Below are positions 1 through 9,251 of a stretch of 64,000 nucleotides of DNA, piece by piece. The position numbers were made by a program, and so were the translations under genes. Under the pieces are notes generated by a model that did not search any database, was not told the DNA's origin, and worked only from the letters and a program-made list of their open reading frames with translations. Source of the DNA: Paracoccaceae bacterium (lineage in GTDB: Bacteria; Pseudomonadota; Alphaproteobacteria; Rhodobacterales; Rhodobacteraceae); the NCBI GenBank assembly GCA_006226775.1, contig SBGD01000009.1, positions 1 to 64,000 of the forward strand. Direction: 5' to 3'. Each line of letters opens with the position of its first letter. The stretch's first letter is position 1.

Positions 1-1385
1 TTCAGCCGGTCGTAGAAGTCGAAGACCACCTCGTTCAGCGGCAGGTCATAGACCACCATCGCCCGGCTGCCGGCATAGGTCAGGTCAAGCTGGATGCCGC
101 GGCGGTCCTGGCAGAGTTTCAGCACGTCGCCGAGGTATTCATCCGGAACAAGGATCGTCGCCTTGATCCGCGGCTCCTCGAGGTGGTCGACGGTCGAGGC
201 ATCGGGCATGTCGGCGGGGTTGTGCAGCTCGATGAAGGATCCGTCCTTCATGAAGATGTGATAGACCACCGAGGGCGCCGTGGTGATCAGCTCGATGTCA
301 TACTCGCGCTCGATCCGGTCGCGGATCACCTCGAGGTGCAAGAGACCCAGAAAGCCGCAGCGAAAGCCGAAGCCCAGCGCGGCGGAGGTCTCCATCTCGT
401 AGCTGAAGGAGGCGTCGTTCAGCGCCAGTTTCTCGATGGCGTCGCGCAGGTCCTCGAACTCGGACGAATCCACCGGGAAGAGGCCGCAGAACACCACCGG
501 TTGCGAGGGCGCGAAGCCGGGCAGGGGCTCGGTGGCGCCCTTCTTCTCGTGGGTGATGGTGTCGCCGACGCGGGTGTCGCGGACCTGCTTGATCGAGGCG
601 GTGATGAAGCCGATCTCGCCCGGGCCCAATTCGTCGATCACCGTCATGGCGGGGCGGAAGACGCCGATGCGGTCGACGCCGTATTTCGCGCCGGTCTGCA
701 TCATGCGGATGTTGTCGCCCTTCTTCAGCACGCCGTCCATGATCCGCACCAGCACGACGACGCCGAGATAGGGGTCGTACCAGGAATCCACCAGCATCGC
801 CTTGAGCGGCGCGTCGCGCGTGCCCCTGGGCGCGGGCAGGCGGTGGACGATGGCCTCGAGCGTGTCCTCGATGCCGATGCCGGTCTTGGCCGAGACCCGG
901 ATCGCCTCGGAGGCGTCGATGCCGATCACGTCCTCGATCTGTTCGGCCACCCGGTCGCAATCGGCGGCGGGCAGGTCGATCTTGTTGAGGACCGGCACGA
1001 TCTCGTGATTGGCGTCGATGGCGTGATAGACATTGGCCAGGGTCTGCGCCTCGACCCCTTGGGTCGAATCGACCACCAGCAGCGAGCCTTCGACGGCGCG
1101 CATCGAGCGCGAGACCTCGTAGGCGAAATCGACGTGGCCCGGGGTGTCGATCAGGTTCAGCACATAGGCCTCGCCATTGCGCGCGACATAGTCGATGCGC
1201 ACGGTCTGGGCCTTGATGGTGATGCCGCGCTCGCGCTCGATATCCATGCTGTCGAGAAGCTGTTCCTTCATGTCGCGAAGGGCCACCGTATTGGTGGACT
1301 GGATGAGCCGGTCGGCAAGGGTGGATTTCCCGTGATCGATATGGGCCACGATCGAGAAATTGCGGATATGGGCGAGGTCTGTCAT
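1..1385 (-). CDS. lepA: Elongation factor 4 (LepA), 3' end outside window
   Basis: Translational GTPase that acts on the 70S ribosome (EF4/LepA, a back-translocase or initiation-quality factor). The first 461 residues are visible. The protein begins [20 protein letters not shown], with the G1 loop AHIDHGKST, the G3 motif DTPGH and the G4 motif NKIDLP. EF4-like domain II and C-terminal stretches follow, and the frame is still open at base 1. The usual length is about 600 residues, so roughly the last 140 are missing only because of the window edge. The ATG at 1385 is the natural LepA start. It diverges from the acylphosphatase gene 134 bp away. Identification is secure from the G motifs. Confidence 0.97.
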   Translation of the reverse strand, partial: MTDLAHIRNFSIVAHIDHGKSTLADRLIQSTNTVALRDMKEQLLDSMDIERERGITIKAQTVRIDYVARNGEAYVLNLIDTPGHVDFAYEVSRSMRAVEGSLLVVDSTQGVEAQTLANVYHAIDANHEIVPVLNKIDLPAADCDRVAEQIEDVIGIDASEAIRVSAKTGIGIEDTLEAIVHRLPAPRGTRDAPLKAMLVDSWYDPYLGVVVLVRIMDGVLKKGDNIRMMQTGAKYGVDRIGVFRPAMTVIDELGPGEIGFITASIKQVRDTRVGDTITHEKKGATEPLPGFAPSQPVVFCGLFPVDSSEFEDLRDAIEKLALNDASFSYEMETSAALGFGFRCGFLGLLHLEVIRDRIEREYDIELITTAPSVVYHIFMKDGSFIELHNPADMPDASTVDHLEEPRIKATILVPDEYLGDVLKLCQDRRGIQLDLTYAGSRAMVVYDLPLNEVVFDFYDRL

Positions 1386-1519
1386 GGATCGGGATATGAT
1401 GCCTAATTGCGGGGTCGTCAATCGGCTGTGACGTGGCAGGCGGGCGGAAACGGTGTCGTGGCGCGGGTTTTCGTGGCACTCTGGGGCGGGCCGACGGGCA
1501 AGCAACGCGGGAGGCGGGG

Positions 1520-1801
1520 ATGACGGGCGAGATTGCAAGGCAGGTGCGGGTGATGGGCCGCGTGCAGGGCGTGGCCTTCCGGGCCTGGACCCGGGGTCAG
1601 GCCCGGAGGCTGGGGCTGCGCGGCTGGGTCTGCAACAACCCCGACGGCTCGGTCTCGGCGCTGGTGGTGGGACCCGCGGAGCAGGTCGAGGTGATGCTGG
1701 ACCGGATGTGGTCGGGGCCGGGGGCGGCGGCGGTGCGCGATGTCTCGGTCGAGGCGGTGACGCCGGTGCCGCAGGTCGAGGGGTTCGAGATCACCGGATA
1801 A
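1520..1801 (+). CDS. acyP: Acylphosphatase
   Basis: Small cytoplasmic enzyme hydrolysing acyl-phosphates such as acetyl-phosphate or carbamoyl-phosphate. At 93 residues it matches the family's usual 90-100. The signature [16 protein letters not shown] carries the phosphate-binding Arg, and [11 protein letters not shown] carries the catalytic Asn, with the expected beta-alpha-beta continuation. The ATG at 1520 follows a GAGGCGGGG ribosome site. An upstream in-frame start at 1433 would add 29 residues of low-complexity sequence and is rejected. It diverges from lepA and converges on the Lrp regulator across an inverted repeat. Confidence 0.93.
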   Translation: MTGEIARQVRVMGRVQGVAFRAWTRGQARRLGLRGWVCNNPDGSVSALVVGPAEQVEVMLDRMWSGPGAAAVRDVSVEAVTPVPQVEGFEITG

Positions 1802-1839
1802 GGGGCGATGACGCGGGACGGCTGGAGATATGGCGCTCC

Positions 1840-1958
1840 GCAGTCCCGGACTTGATCCGGGACCTCATGGTCTCCGTCCCGCAAACACGATGGCGCAATT
1901 GCGCTACACCGGCGGCCTCATGGCAAGCGTGGAGGTCCCGGATCAAGTCCGGGACTGC
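1840..1958. repeat. Perfect 27-bp inverted repeat of a palindromic extragenic unit
   Basis: Two arms, 1840-1866 and 1932-1958, are exact reverse complements over 27 bases. Each arm is itself built on the palindrome TCCCGGACTTGATCCGGGA. They are separated by 65 bases that include a second perfect palindrome, GCGCAATTGCGC. The unit lies between the convergent acyP and lrp-type genes, where it can fold as a hairpin in transcripts from either side. Units of this look are familiar as short extragenic palindromes in alphaproteobacteria; I did not verify the family. Confidence 0.85.
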
Positions 1959-2026
1959 GGTGGGAGAGGCGGCCATCTTTGGCACTGATCTCCCTCGCGC
2001 CGCATCCCCCGCTGCGCCGTCCCGCC

Positions 2027-2485
2027 TCACACCCGCTGCGGCAGGGCATTGCGCCGGATCATCGTGCGCAGCGCGAAGCTCGAGCGCATGTTGCGGATGC
2101 CGGGCACCTGCATCAGCCCGTCTTCCAGGAAGCGGTCGAAGGCGCTCAGGTCCTTGGCCACCACCCGGATCAGCACGTCGCGGGTGCCGGTCATCAGGTA
2201 GCATTCCATCACCTCGTCGAACCGGCGCAGCGCCGCCTCGAAACGGTCGAGCGCCTCGCGGGTCTGGTGCTCAAGCTCGACGAAGATGAAGACATTGAGC
2301 GGCAGCCCCAGCTTGTCCTGGTCGACCCGGGCGGAATAGCCGGTGATCACCCCCTCCTCCTCCAGCCGGGCAATGCGGCGCGCCAGCGGCGTGGGCGAGA
2401 GGCCGACCTTTTCCGACAGGTCGGCCAGCTTCTGCCGCCCGTCGCGCTGCAGGGCGGCGATGATCCGGGCGTCGATCGCGTCCAT
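2027..2485 (-). CDS. Lrp/AsnC-family transcriptional regulator
   Basis: Amino-acid-responsive DNA-binding regulator of 152 residues, the usual Lrp length. The N-terminal winged HTH spans about residues 1-60 (DARIIAALQRDGRQKLADLS, then VGLSPTPLARRIARLEEEG). The C-terminal RAM ligand domain spans about 65-150. The ATG at 2485 gives the canonical MDAIDARI start; longer in-frame starts run into the promoter region. It is divergent from the Leu/Phe-type dehydrogenase gene, 118 bp away, which suggests it regulates that gene in response to a branched-chain or aromatic amino acid. The specific effector is not visible. Confidence 0.93.
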   Translation of the reverse strand: MDAIDARIIAALQRDGRQKLADLSEKVGLSPTPLARRIARLEEEGVITGYSARVDQDKLGLPLNVFIFVELEHQTREALDRFEAALRRFDEVMECYLMTGTRDVLIRVVAKDLSAFDRFLEDGLMQVPGIRNMRSSFALRTMIRRNALPQRV

Positions 2486-2603
2486 TCTCCAAAACTCCCG
2501 CCGGTTTTGGCGATTTTCACCAAGAGCGGCGGGGTTGGCAATGGAAATTGGGAATTTCCGGCGCCGGGGCAGGGGTAATGTCCGCACAAGAGGAGGATTT
2601 GCC

Positions 2604-3650
2604 ATGCTGACGAAAATCGATTGCACCACCCATGAAGAGGTCTACCGCGTCTCCGACCGCGCCAGCGGGCTGGAGGGGGTGATCGCGATTCACTCCACCC
2701 GGGCCGGACCGGCGGCGGGCGGGCTCAGGATGCGGGTCTATGACGGTTTCGACGCGGCGCTGGCCGATGTGCTGAACCTGTCGCGCGGCATGACCTACAA
2801 GAATGCCGCTGCCGGGCTGCCGCTGGGCGGCGGCAAGGCGGTGATCCTCGGCGATCCGCGCAGCCAGAAGACCGAGGCGCTGTTGCGCGCCATGGGCCGC
2901 GCGGTGGCCGAGTTGCAGGGCCGCTACTGGACCGCCGAGGACATGGGCATGAGCCCCGACGACATGAAGGTGATCGCCGGCGAGACCGCGTTCGTCGCCG
3001 GCCTGGCCGATGGCCCCTTTGCCAGCGGCGATCCTTCGCCGGTCACCGCGCTGGGCGTGTTCAACGCGCTGAAGATCGGCGCGGCGCGGAAATTCGGCTC
3101 GGATGAGTTGACCGGCAAGCGGGTGGCGGTGCAGGGGCTGGGCCATGTGGGCTGGTATCTCTGCGAGCATCTGCACCGCGCCGGGGCCCGGCTGATCGTG
3201 GCCGATACGGTGGCTACCCGGGTCGAGGAGGCTATCGCGGCCTTCGGTGCCGAACCGGCCGATCCGGCGCGGATCCACGCCGTCGCGGCCGATATCTTCG
3301 CGCCCTGCGCCATTGGCGGCATCCTCAACGCGACCTCGGTGCCCCAGTTGCAGGTGGCCATGGTCTGCGGCGCGGCGAACAACCAGCTGGCCAATGAGGC
3401 GGCGGCGGACCTGTTGCAGGGGCGCGGCATCCTCTACCTGCCGGACTACGTGGCCAATGGCGGCGGCATCATCAATGCGGCCTCGGAAATCCTGCGCATT
3501 GCCGACCGCGAGCGGTTCGTCGCCGAGCGGCTGGAGCAATTGAAGCACACCATGTCCGGCATCCTCGACGCCGCCGCACGGCAGGGCACCAGCCCGGCGC
3601 TTGTGGCCGACGCGACGGTCGAGGCCCTGATGCTGCGCAAGGCGGGCTGA
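2604..3650 (+). CDS. Glu/Leu/Phe/Val (leucine-type) amino-acid dehydrogenase
   Basis: NAD-dependent oxidative deaminase of amino acids. The 348-residue length and sequence fit the leucine/phenylalanine/valine dehydrogenase branch rather than glutamate dehydrogenase. Conserved elements are the dimerisation domain, lysines K66 (MTYKNAAAG) and K78 (LPLGGGKAV) that bind and activate substrate, and a Rossmann motif GLGHVG near residues 178-183. An AGGAGGA ribosome site sits seven bases before the ATG at 2604; longer upstream starts are rejected for that reason. The divergent Lrp gene is the likely regulator. The exact substrate (Leu, Val or Phe) cannot be fixed from sequence alone. Confidence 0.9.
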   Translation: MLTKIDCTTHEEVYRVSDRASGLEGVIAIHSTRAGPAAGGLRMRVYDGFDAALADVLNLSRGMTYKNAAAGLPLGGGKAVILGDPRSQKTEALLRAMGRAVAELQGRYWTAEDMGMSPDDMKVIAGETAFVAGLADGPFASGDPSPVTALGVFNALKIGAARKFGSDELTGKRVAVQGLGHVGWYLCEHLHRAGARLIVADTVATRVEEAIAAFGAEPADPARIHAVAADIFAPCAIGGILNATSVPQLQVAMVCGAANNQLANEAAADLLQGRGILYLPDYVANGGGIINAASEILRIADRERFVAERLEQLKHTMSGILDAAARQGTSPALVADATVEALMLRKAG

Positions 3651-3755
3651 GCGCCGCTACACAGGTCGCCAAAGACCGACAGAGCGCCGCGTTGAACGCG
3701 GCGCGACACACCTTGCGCTTTTAATGCTAGACTGGCAGCGACAAGGAGGGGTGTC

Positions 3756-4499
3756 ATGCAGCTTTTTCCGACTATCGAAGTGCAGAACGGCAAGCCGGTC
3801 AGCCTGGTCCGGGGCCGCCTGGACGAGCCGCAGATCTGGCCGGTGGACCCGGTCGAGACGGTGCGGGGCTTTGCCCGCGCCGGGGCCGCGTGGATCCACG
3901 TCACCGATCTCGACGCCGTCGAGGGCAAGCCGCCGCAGGACGATCTGCTGCGCGAGCTGGTGCTGGCCGCCGAGGTGCCCTTGCAGGTGGGCGGTGGCAT
4001 CCGCTCGCGCGAGCGGGTGGCGCATCTGCTCGACATGGGCGTCGGGCGGGTGGTGCTGGGCACGGTGGCGGTGGGCTATCCCGACCTGCTCAAGGAAATG
4101 GCCCGGTATCATCCCGACCAGATCGTGCTGGCGGTCGATGTCTTCGAGGGCCGGGTGATGAGCAAGGGCTGGCGCGAAACGTCCGCCTATGATCCGGGCG
4201 ATTTCATCGACTGGTTCAAGGACGACCCGCTGGCGGCGATCATGGTGACGGACATCGACAGCGACATCAGCGATGCCGAAGCCTCGCTGGCGCTGGTGAG
4301 CGATCTGGCGGGCCGCTCGCGCCATCCGGTGATCGCCTCGGGCCTGGTGCGCACGCTCGACGATGTGGCGCGGCTGAAATACGTCCGCAATGTCGCGGGC
4401 GCGCTGGTGGGGCGGGCGCTGTTCAACGACAGCATCGAGTTGCGCGCGGCGCTGGCGCTGGCCGCGCAACCGCTGGAAGAGGTGGCCGCGTTCCTCTGA
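3756..4499 (+). CDS. HisA-like TIM-barrel protein (paralogue)
   Basis: A 247-residue (beta/alpha)8 protein of the HisA/HisF superfamily, closest to HisA (ProFAR isomerase, histidine synthesis). It keeps the two phosphate-binding regions (QVGGGIRSRERVAH at about 77-90, and ASGLVRTLDD with GALVGRALF near the C-terminus) and the aspartate in VLAVDVFEGRVMSKGW (D128, equivalent to the general acid/base of HisA). The other catalytic aspartate of HisA, normally in an AIDL motif at residue 8, is glutamate here (TIEVQ). There are no his genes around it; it stands alone between the dehydrogenase and an MBL-fold gene. It may be a second isomerase or a functionally diverged paralogue. Confidence 0.8.
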   Translation: MQLFPTIEVQNGKPVSLVRGRLDEPQIWPVDPVETVRGFARAGAAWIHVTDLDAVEGKPPQDDLLRELVLAAEVPLQVGGGIRSRERVAHLLDMGVGRVVLGTVAVGYPDLLKEMARYHPDQIVLAVDVFEGRVMSKGWRETSAYDPGDFIDWFKDDPLAAIMVTDIDSDISDAEASLALVSDLAGRSRHPVIASGLVRTLDDVARLKYVRNVAGALVGRALFNDSIELRAALALAAQPLEEVAAFL

Positions 4500-4542
4500 C
4501 CCCATCGGCAGAGGTGGGCCCTGCGGCCCACCCCCGCGAGGC

Positions 4543-5235
4543 TCAGAGCTCGATCGGTTCGAGCACCTGGGGTTCGATCACCTTGACCCCGGGCAGGCCG
4601 GAGGCGAGGGCCCTGGCGTCCTGCTCGAGGATCGGGAAGGTGCGGTAGTGGCAGGGGATCACCGTGTCGAAGTTGAAATAGCGCTTGGCGGCATAGGCCG
4701 CCGCCTTCATGTCCATGGTGAAATAGCCGCCCGCCGAGAGGATGCCGATCTGCGGCTTGTGATAATCGCCCATCCACTCCATGTCGGCCATGATCGTGGT
4801 GTCGCCGGAGAGGTAGATCACGCGGCCCTCGGCCTCGATCATGTAGCCCACTTCGCTGCCCGCCGCCTGGGGGCCGGCCTCCGAGCCGAAGGAGGTGGAA
4901 TGCGAGGCCGGCACCATCGTCACCTTGACGCCGGCCAGATCGACCGTGCCGCCCTTGTTGAAGCCCGTGGTCTCGATGCCTTCGTGATCGGCCCAGTGGG
5001 ACATGACGTCATATTGGCCGACCGCCGGGATCTCGAGCTTGCGGCAGAGCGTGAGCACGTCGACCACGTGGTCGAAATGGCAATGGGTCAGCAGGATATG
5101 GGTCGCGCCCTCGGTGGCGGCGTCATGCTGGGATTCGTCCAGCATCGGGTTGCCGGTGAGCCAGGGGTCGATGAGGATTTTCGCGTCGCCGGTGTCAAGC
5201 CGGAACGAGCCGTGGCCGAGCCAGATGAGGTGCAT
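4543..5235 (-). CDS. UPF0173 metal-dependent hydrolase (MBL fold, UlaG-like)
   Basis: Metallo-beta-lactamase-fold hydrolase of 230 residues, typical for the UPF0173 family. The metal motif THCHFDHVVDV (HxHxDH) is near residue 50. ASHST, SGDTT and the C-terminal CHYRTFP supply further ligands. The substrate is unknown for this family; relatives include UlaG lactonases. The ATG at 5235 gives MHLIWLGHGSF, the conserved N-terminus. It diverges from gatC across about 260 bp and converges on the HisA-like gene. Confidence 0.9.
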   Translation of the reverse strand: MHLIWLGHGSFRLDTGDAKILIDPWLTGNPMLDESQHDAATEGATHILLTHCHFDHVVDVLTLCRKLEIPAVGQYDVMSHWADHEGIETTGFNKGGTVDLAGVKVTMVPASHSTSFGSEAGPQAAGSEVGYMIEAEGRVIYLSGDTTIMADMEWMGDYHKPQIGILSAGGYFTMDMKAAAYAAKRYFNFDTVIPCHYRTFPILEQDARALASGLPGVKVIEPQVLEPIEL

Positions 5236-5495
5236 GTGGGATCTCCGTTACCTTGGTTTCGCCGAGCCTAGCAGGATTGACGGGCCGGTCCAGATTGTTG
5301 GGGCAGGAGCGCGGGGCCAGCCCGTCGCACCGAAGGTGCGCAAATGGCCTGCGCTCCCCGGAGTTATCGGCAAGATGAAGCAGGGGGCCGGTGCAGGGGG
5401 GCGTCAGGGCAACTCTGTGGCAGGCATATGGTTGCAGGGCGCTGTGCAGAGCGGTAAAGCGCATGCCAGACCCGCAAGAGATTGGAAGTGACCTC

Positions 5496-5783
5496 ATGTC
5501 GATTGACCAAGGCACCGCCGCCAAGGTGGCGAAACTGGCCCGCATCCGGGTGGAAGAGGACGACCTGCCCGCGCTGGCGGGTGAGTTCAACAATATCCTC
5601 GGCTTCATCGAGCAGCTGAACGAGGTGGATGTGGAGGGCGTGGAGCCCATGGTCTCGGTCACGCCGATGCGGCTGAAGCGCCGCAAGGACGGGGTGACGG
5701 ATGGCGGGCAGCAGGCGAAGGTGTTGTCGAATGCGCCGGATGCGCGGGAAGGCTTCTTTGCAGTGCCGAAGGTGGTTGAGTGA
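5496..5783 (+). CDS. gatC: Aspartyl/glutamyl-tRNA amidotransferase subunit C
   Basis: Small scaffold subunit of the GatCAB amidotransferase, which converts Glu-tRNA(Gln) and/or Asp-tRNA(Asn) to the amidated forms. At 95 residues the protein has the family's usual length, with the conserved stretches VAKLARIRV and [18 protein letters not shown]. The ATG at 5496 ([10 protein letters not shown]) is the canonical start; upstream in-frame starts add non-conserved residues. The stop overlaps the gatA start, so the pair is translationally coupled. gatB is not in this window. Confidence 0.96.
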   Translation: MSIDQGTAAKVAKLARIRVEEDDLPALAGEFNNILGFIEQLNEVDVEGVEPMVSVTPMRLKRRKDGVTDGGQQAKVLSNAPDAREGFFAVPKVVE

Positions 5784-7270
5784 TGGCTGAGCTGAACGGG
5801 ATGAAGATCGCCGAGGCGCGCGATGCGCTGCGCAAGGGCGATGTGACGAGCGTGGAACTGACCGAGGCCTGTCTTGGGGCGATCGAGGGCGCTGGCGCGC
5901 TGAACGCGGTGGTGCACAAGACGCCGGAGATTGCGCTGGAGCAGGCGCGCGCGGCGGATGCGCGGATCAAGGCGGGCGATGCGCCGGACATGTGCGGGAT
6001 TCCCTTGGGGATCAAGGATCTGTTCTGCACCAAGGGGGTGGCGTCGCAGGCGGCGTCGAAGATCCTCGACGGGTTCAAGCCGGAATACGAGAGCACCGTG
6101 ACGCGGCAGCTCTTCGACGCGGGCGCGGTCATGCTGGGCAAGCTCAACATGGATGAATTTGCCATGGGGTCGTCGAACGAGACCTCGACCTATGGCAACG
6201 TGGTCAACCCCTGGCGGCGCGGCAATGACGAGACGGCGCTGACGCCGGGCGGGTCCTCGGGTGGGTCGGCCTCTGCCGTGGCGGCGGACCTCTGTCTTGC
6301 GGCGACCGGCACCGACACCGGCGGGTCGATCCGCCAGCCTGCGGCCTTTACCGGGATCACCGGGATCAAGCCGACCTACGGGCGCTGTTCGCGCTGGGGG
6401 ATCGTGGCTTTTGCGTCCAGCCTCGACCAGGCCGGGCCGATGACCAAGGACGTGCGCGACGCGGCGATCATGCTGGAGGCGATGTGCGGGCATGACCCGA
6501 TGGATTCGACCTCCGCCGACCTTGCCGTGCCGGATTTCGAGGCGATGCTGACCGGCGACATCAAGGGCAAGAAGATCGGCATTCCGCGCGAATACCACAT
6601 GGAGGGCATGCCTGACGAGATCGAAGCGCTCTGGGCCGAGGGGCGCCGGATGCTGGCCGATGCGGGGGCGGAGATCGTCGATATCTCGCTGCCGCATACG
6701 AAATACGCGTTGCCCGCCTACTACGTGATCGCCCCGGCGGAAGCCTCGTCGAACCTCGCGCGCTATGACGGGGTGCGTTATGGGCGCCGGGCGCAGCTGG
6801 CGCAGGGCGATGGCATCACCGAGATGTACGAAAAGACCCGCGCCGAGGGCTTTGGCGCCGAGGTGCAGCGGCGGGTGATGATCGGGACTTATGTTCTGTC
6901 GGCGGGCTTCTACGACGCTTATTACAACCGCGCGCGCAAGGTGCGGACGCTGATCAAGCGCGACTTCGAGGAGGTCTTTGCGCAAGGGGTGGACGCGATC
7001 CTGACGCCCGCGACGCCTTCGGCGGCCTTCGGGCTGGGCGAGATGAAGGATGCCGACCCGGTACAAATGTACCTCAACGACGTCTTTACCGTGACCGTCA
7101 ACCTGGCCGGGCTGCCGGGGATCTCGGTGCCTGCCGGGCTCGACCGCCAGGGGCTGCCGCTGGGGCTGCAACTGATCGGGCGGCCCTGGGAGGAAGGCGA
7201 CCTGCTGAATTGTGCCTATGCGCTGGAACAGGCGGCGGGTTTTGTTTCCAAGCCCGCCAAATGGTGGTAA
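5783..7270 (+). CDS. gatA: Aspartyl/glutamyl-tRNA amidotransferase subunit A
   Basis: Catalytic amidase subunit of GatCAB, which generates ammonia from glutamine in the cytoplasm. At 495 residues it is full length. The amidase-signature triad is visible: Lys in [10 protein letters not shown], cis-Ser in [11 protein letters not shown], and nucleophilic Ser in [12 protein letters not shown]. The start is taken as the ATG at 5783, sharing one base with the gatC stop; a GTG at 5780 immediately before it is the alternative and would add one residue. No odd features. Confidence 0.97.
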   Translation: MAELNGMKIAEARDALRKGDVTSVELTEACLGAIEGAGALNAVVHKTPEIALEQARAADARIKAGDAPDMCGIPLGIKDLFCTKGVASQAASKILDGFKPEYESTVTRQLFDAGAVMLGKLNMDEFAMGSSNETSTYGNVVNPWRRGNDETALTPGGSSGGSASAVAADLCLAATGTDTGGSIRQPAAFTGITGIKPTYGRCSRWGIVAFASSLDQAGPMTKDVRDAAIMLEAMCGHDPMDSTSADLAVPDFEAMLTGDIKGKKIGIPREYHMEGMPDEIEALWAEGRRMLADAGAEIVDISLPHTKYALPAYYVIAPAEASSNLARYDGVRYGRRAQLAQGDGITEMYEKTRAEGFGAEVQRRVMIGTYVLSAGFYDAYYNRARKVRTLIKRDFEEVFAQGVDAILTPATPSAAFGLGEMKDADPVQMYLNDVFTVTVNLAGLPGISVPAGLDRQGLPLGLQLIGRPWEEGDLLNCAYALEQAAGFVSKPAKWW

Positions 7271-7307
7271 GGCAGCCGCCTGAATGCAGGTATGAGGCCG
7301 AATTGAT

Positions 7308-7976
7308 ATGCGAGTTTTGCTGGTAGGTGCCGCACTTTGCGCGATGGCGGCATGTTCCCCCTCCGTGCCCGACAGCGGGCAGGGCGTGGGATTCGACCGG
7401 GTCGACCAGGAGCGGACGGCGCGGATCGAGCGTGACCGCAGGCTGCAGGCGGCGCCGGATGTGCGCACCGCCACGCTCGACGGTGATGCCGACAGCCCCG
7501 AGGTGGAGGCCGCGCTGCGGAACTCCGGCGTCCCGCCGGTGCAGGCCAGCCCCGACAACCCGGCGCCCGAGGCGGTGACCGATAGCGCGGGGCTCAGCCG
7601 CGAGCAGGATTTCCAGGCGGTCTCGGGCGAGCGTGACATCCAGGACGATGCCGCGCTCATCCGCCAGGCGCAGTCGCAATACCGCGTCATCGAGCCGACC
7701 GCCCTGCCGATCCGTGCCGGGTCGGACCGGCCCAACGTGGTGGCCTATGCGCTGCAGACCAACAACCCGGTCGGCACCGCGATCCACAAGCGCGGCCGTA
7801 CCTCCGAGGCCAAGCACCAGCGCAATTGCGCCACCTATGCCAGCCCCGACCTGGCGCAGGAGGATTTCCTCGCGCTGGGCGGCCCGGCGAAAGACCGCAA
7901 GGGGCTGGACCCGGATGGCGACGGCTTTGCCTGCTCCTGGGATCCGACGCCCTTCCGCCGGGTGGCGGGCGGCTGA
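7308..7976 (+). CDS. Lipoprotein with C-terminal Excalibur-type calcium-binding motif
   Basis: A 222-residue envelope protein of unknown function. A short signal sequence ends in a lipobox (AMAAC, Cys16), predicting an acylated periplasmic lipoprotein. The middle is low-complexity and acidic/Pro-rich. The C-terminus has NCATYASPDLAQEDF followed by DPDGDGFACSWDP, an Excalibur-like DxDxDGxxC calcium-binding loop. It stops only four bases before the zinc-amidase start, so the two are probably cotranscribed and may both act on the cell wall; that link is inference. Confidence 0.8.
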   Translation: MRVLLVGAALCAMAACSPSVPDSGQGVGFDRVDQERTARIERDRRLQAAPDVRTATLDGDADSPEVEAALRNSGVPPVQASPDNPAPEAVTDSAGLSREQDFQAVSGERDIQDDAALIRQAQSQYRVIEPTALPIRAGSDRPNVVAYALQTNNPVGTAIHKRGRTSEAKHQRNCATYASPDLAQEDFLALGGPAKDRKGLDPDGDGFACSWDPTPFRRVAGG

Positions 7977-7979
7977 TCC

Positions 7980-8678
7980 TTGCGCGATCCTCGGGCGCTC
8001 TGGCATCCCTCGCCCAATTGCGGGGCGCGGCGGCTGGGCGCGCGGCCCGACATGGTGGTGCTGCATTACACCGCCATGGCCGAGACCGGCGCCGCCCGTG
8101 ACTGGCTCTGCACGCCCGAGGCGCAGGTCTCGGCGCATTACCTGATCTCCCCCCATGGCGGGTTGATCCAGATGGTCGGCGAGGACATGCGCGCCTGGCA
8201 CGCCGGGGCCGGGCGCTGGGGCGCGGTCACCGATGTGAACTCGCGCTCGATCGGCATCGAGATCACCAACAGCGGCGCCCAGCCCTTTTGTGAGCCGCAG
8301 ATGGCCTGTCTCGAGGCGCTGCTGGCCCGGGTGATGGCGCGCTGGGGCATCGCGCCGCAGCGGGTCATTGGCCACTCCGACATGGCGCCGGGGCGCAAGC
8401 AGGACCCGGGGCGGCGCTTCGACTGGCGGCGGCTGGCGCGGCGGGGCCTGAGCATCTGGCCGGAGCCGGCGGCGGGGGCCGCGCCCGACATGGCGCGCTT
8501 TCAGGCGCTGGCGGCGCGCGCCGGCTATACCGCCGATGTCGCCCCCGAGGTGCTGCTGGACGCGCTGCGCCAGCGCTTTCGTCCCTGGGGCTTCGGCCCG
8601 CTGGGGCCCGAGGACATGGCCATCGCCGCCGATCTTGCGACGCGCTTTCCCGTTGACGCAGGGCCCGGCAGCGCCTAG
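7980..8678 (+). CDS. N-acetylmuramoyl-L-alanine amidase (AmpD/amidase_2 type)
   Basis: Zinc amidase that cleaves the MurNAc-L-Ala bond of peptidoglycan or its turnover fragments. The 232-residue protein shows zinc ligands H29 (MVVLHYTAM), H132 (VIGHSDM) and D142 (APGRKQDPG), with the conserved Lys140. No signal peptide is seen, which fits a cytoplasmic AmpD-like recycling enzyme. The start is a TTG at 7980, four bases after the lipoprotein stop; no better ATG precedes the conserved WHPSPNCGAR start. The last codons overlap the likely rnpB promoter. Confidence 0.88.
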   Translation: MRDPRALWHPSPNCGARRLGARPDMVVLHYTAMAETGAARDWLCTPEAQVSAHYLISPHGGLIQMVGEDMRAWHAGAGRWGAVTDVNSRSIGIEITNSGAQPFCEPQMACLEALLARVMARWGIAPQRVIGHSDMAPGRKQDPGRRFDWRRLARRGLSIWPEPAAGAAPDMARFQALAARAGYTADVAPEVLLDALRQRFRPWGFGPLGPEDMAIAADLATRFPVDAGPGSA

Positions 8679-8681
8679 ATG
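8653..8681 (+). promoter_or_regulatory. Sigma-70-type promoter of rnpB
   Basis: TTGACG at 8653-8658 and TAGATG at 8676-8681 are separated by exactly 17 bases. The predicted start of transcription, about seven bases downstream, coincides with the first base of the RNase P P1 helix (8688). The -35 box is inside the final codons of the amidase gene. Confidence 0.7.
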
Positions 8682-8687
8682 CCGCTT

Positions 8688-9095
8688 GCGCGGAAGGCTG
8701 GATGGCCGCGGTCCCGGACGTGTTCCGGGATCGAGGAAAGTCCGGACTCCCTGAAGCAACGGTGCCGGGTAACGCCCGGGCGGGGCAACCCGACGGATCA
8801 GCGCCACAGAGAACAGACCGCCTTCGTTTCGACGGGGGTCAGGGTGAAACGGTGGGGTAAGAGCCCACCGGGGGGCTGGCAACAGCGCCCGCATGGCAAG
8901 CCCCACCGGGAGCAATGCCAAATAGGGGCCTCGCGCGCGGCTGATCGCCTTCGGGTGATATCGGCGCAGGGATGCTTCAGCCCGAGAGGCCCGGGTTGGC
9001 AGCTTGAGGCGTGCAGGCAACTGCACGTCCAGAGGAATGGTCGTCGGCGCCGGAGACCCCGGCGTCACAGAATCCGGCTTACAGGCCTTCCGCGC
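8688..9095 (+). ncRNA. rnpB: RNase P RNA (bacterial class A)
   Basis: Catalytic RNA that removes tRNA 5' leaders. The diagnostic 5' core GAGGAAAGTCCGGACTCC lies near 8734, and the 3' core ACAGAATCCGGCTTACAGG near 9067. The P1 helix pairs GCGCGGAAGGC (8688-8698) with GCCTTCCGCGC (9085-9095) perfectly, which fixes both ends. The length of about 408 nt is normal for alphaproteobacteria. It is followed by rpmG with its own promoter. Confidence 0.97.
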
Positions 9096-9159
9096 GCTTT
9101 GTTGGCCCGGCCCGCAGCAGGGAAATCCGCCGTTGCCGGGCACCGGGCGACAAAACCGC

Positions 9160-9187
9160 TTGACTCGGGCCCCAAGCCGGGTAGAAG
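9160..9187 (+). promoter_or_regulatory. Candidate rpmG promoter
   Basis: TTGACT at 9160-9165 and TAGAAG at 9182-9187 are 16 bases apart, upstream of the rpmG ATG. This is a consensus-like -35 with a moderate -10, recognised by eye only. Confidence 0.5.
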
Positions 9188-9251
9188 GCGACCTTCATGG
9201 AGATTTTCGAGTGCGCGAAGGCCTGGCCCCGCGCCACGCAGGAGACGAGAA

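Noticed and set aside
5195-7735. An 846-codon open frame on the minus strand antisense to gatC-gatA
   Set aside because: Its product is Arg/His/Gly-rich without any family pattern, typical of antisense shadow frames in GC-rich genes. gatC and gatA on the plus strand have complete catalytic motifs.
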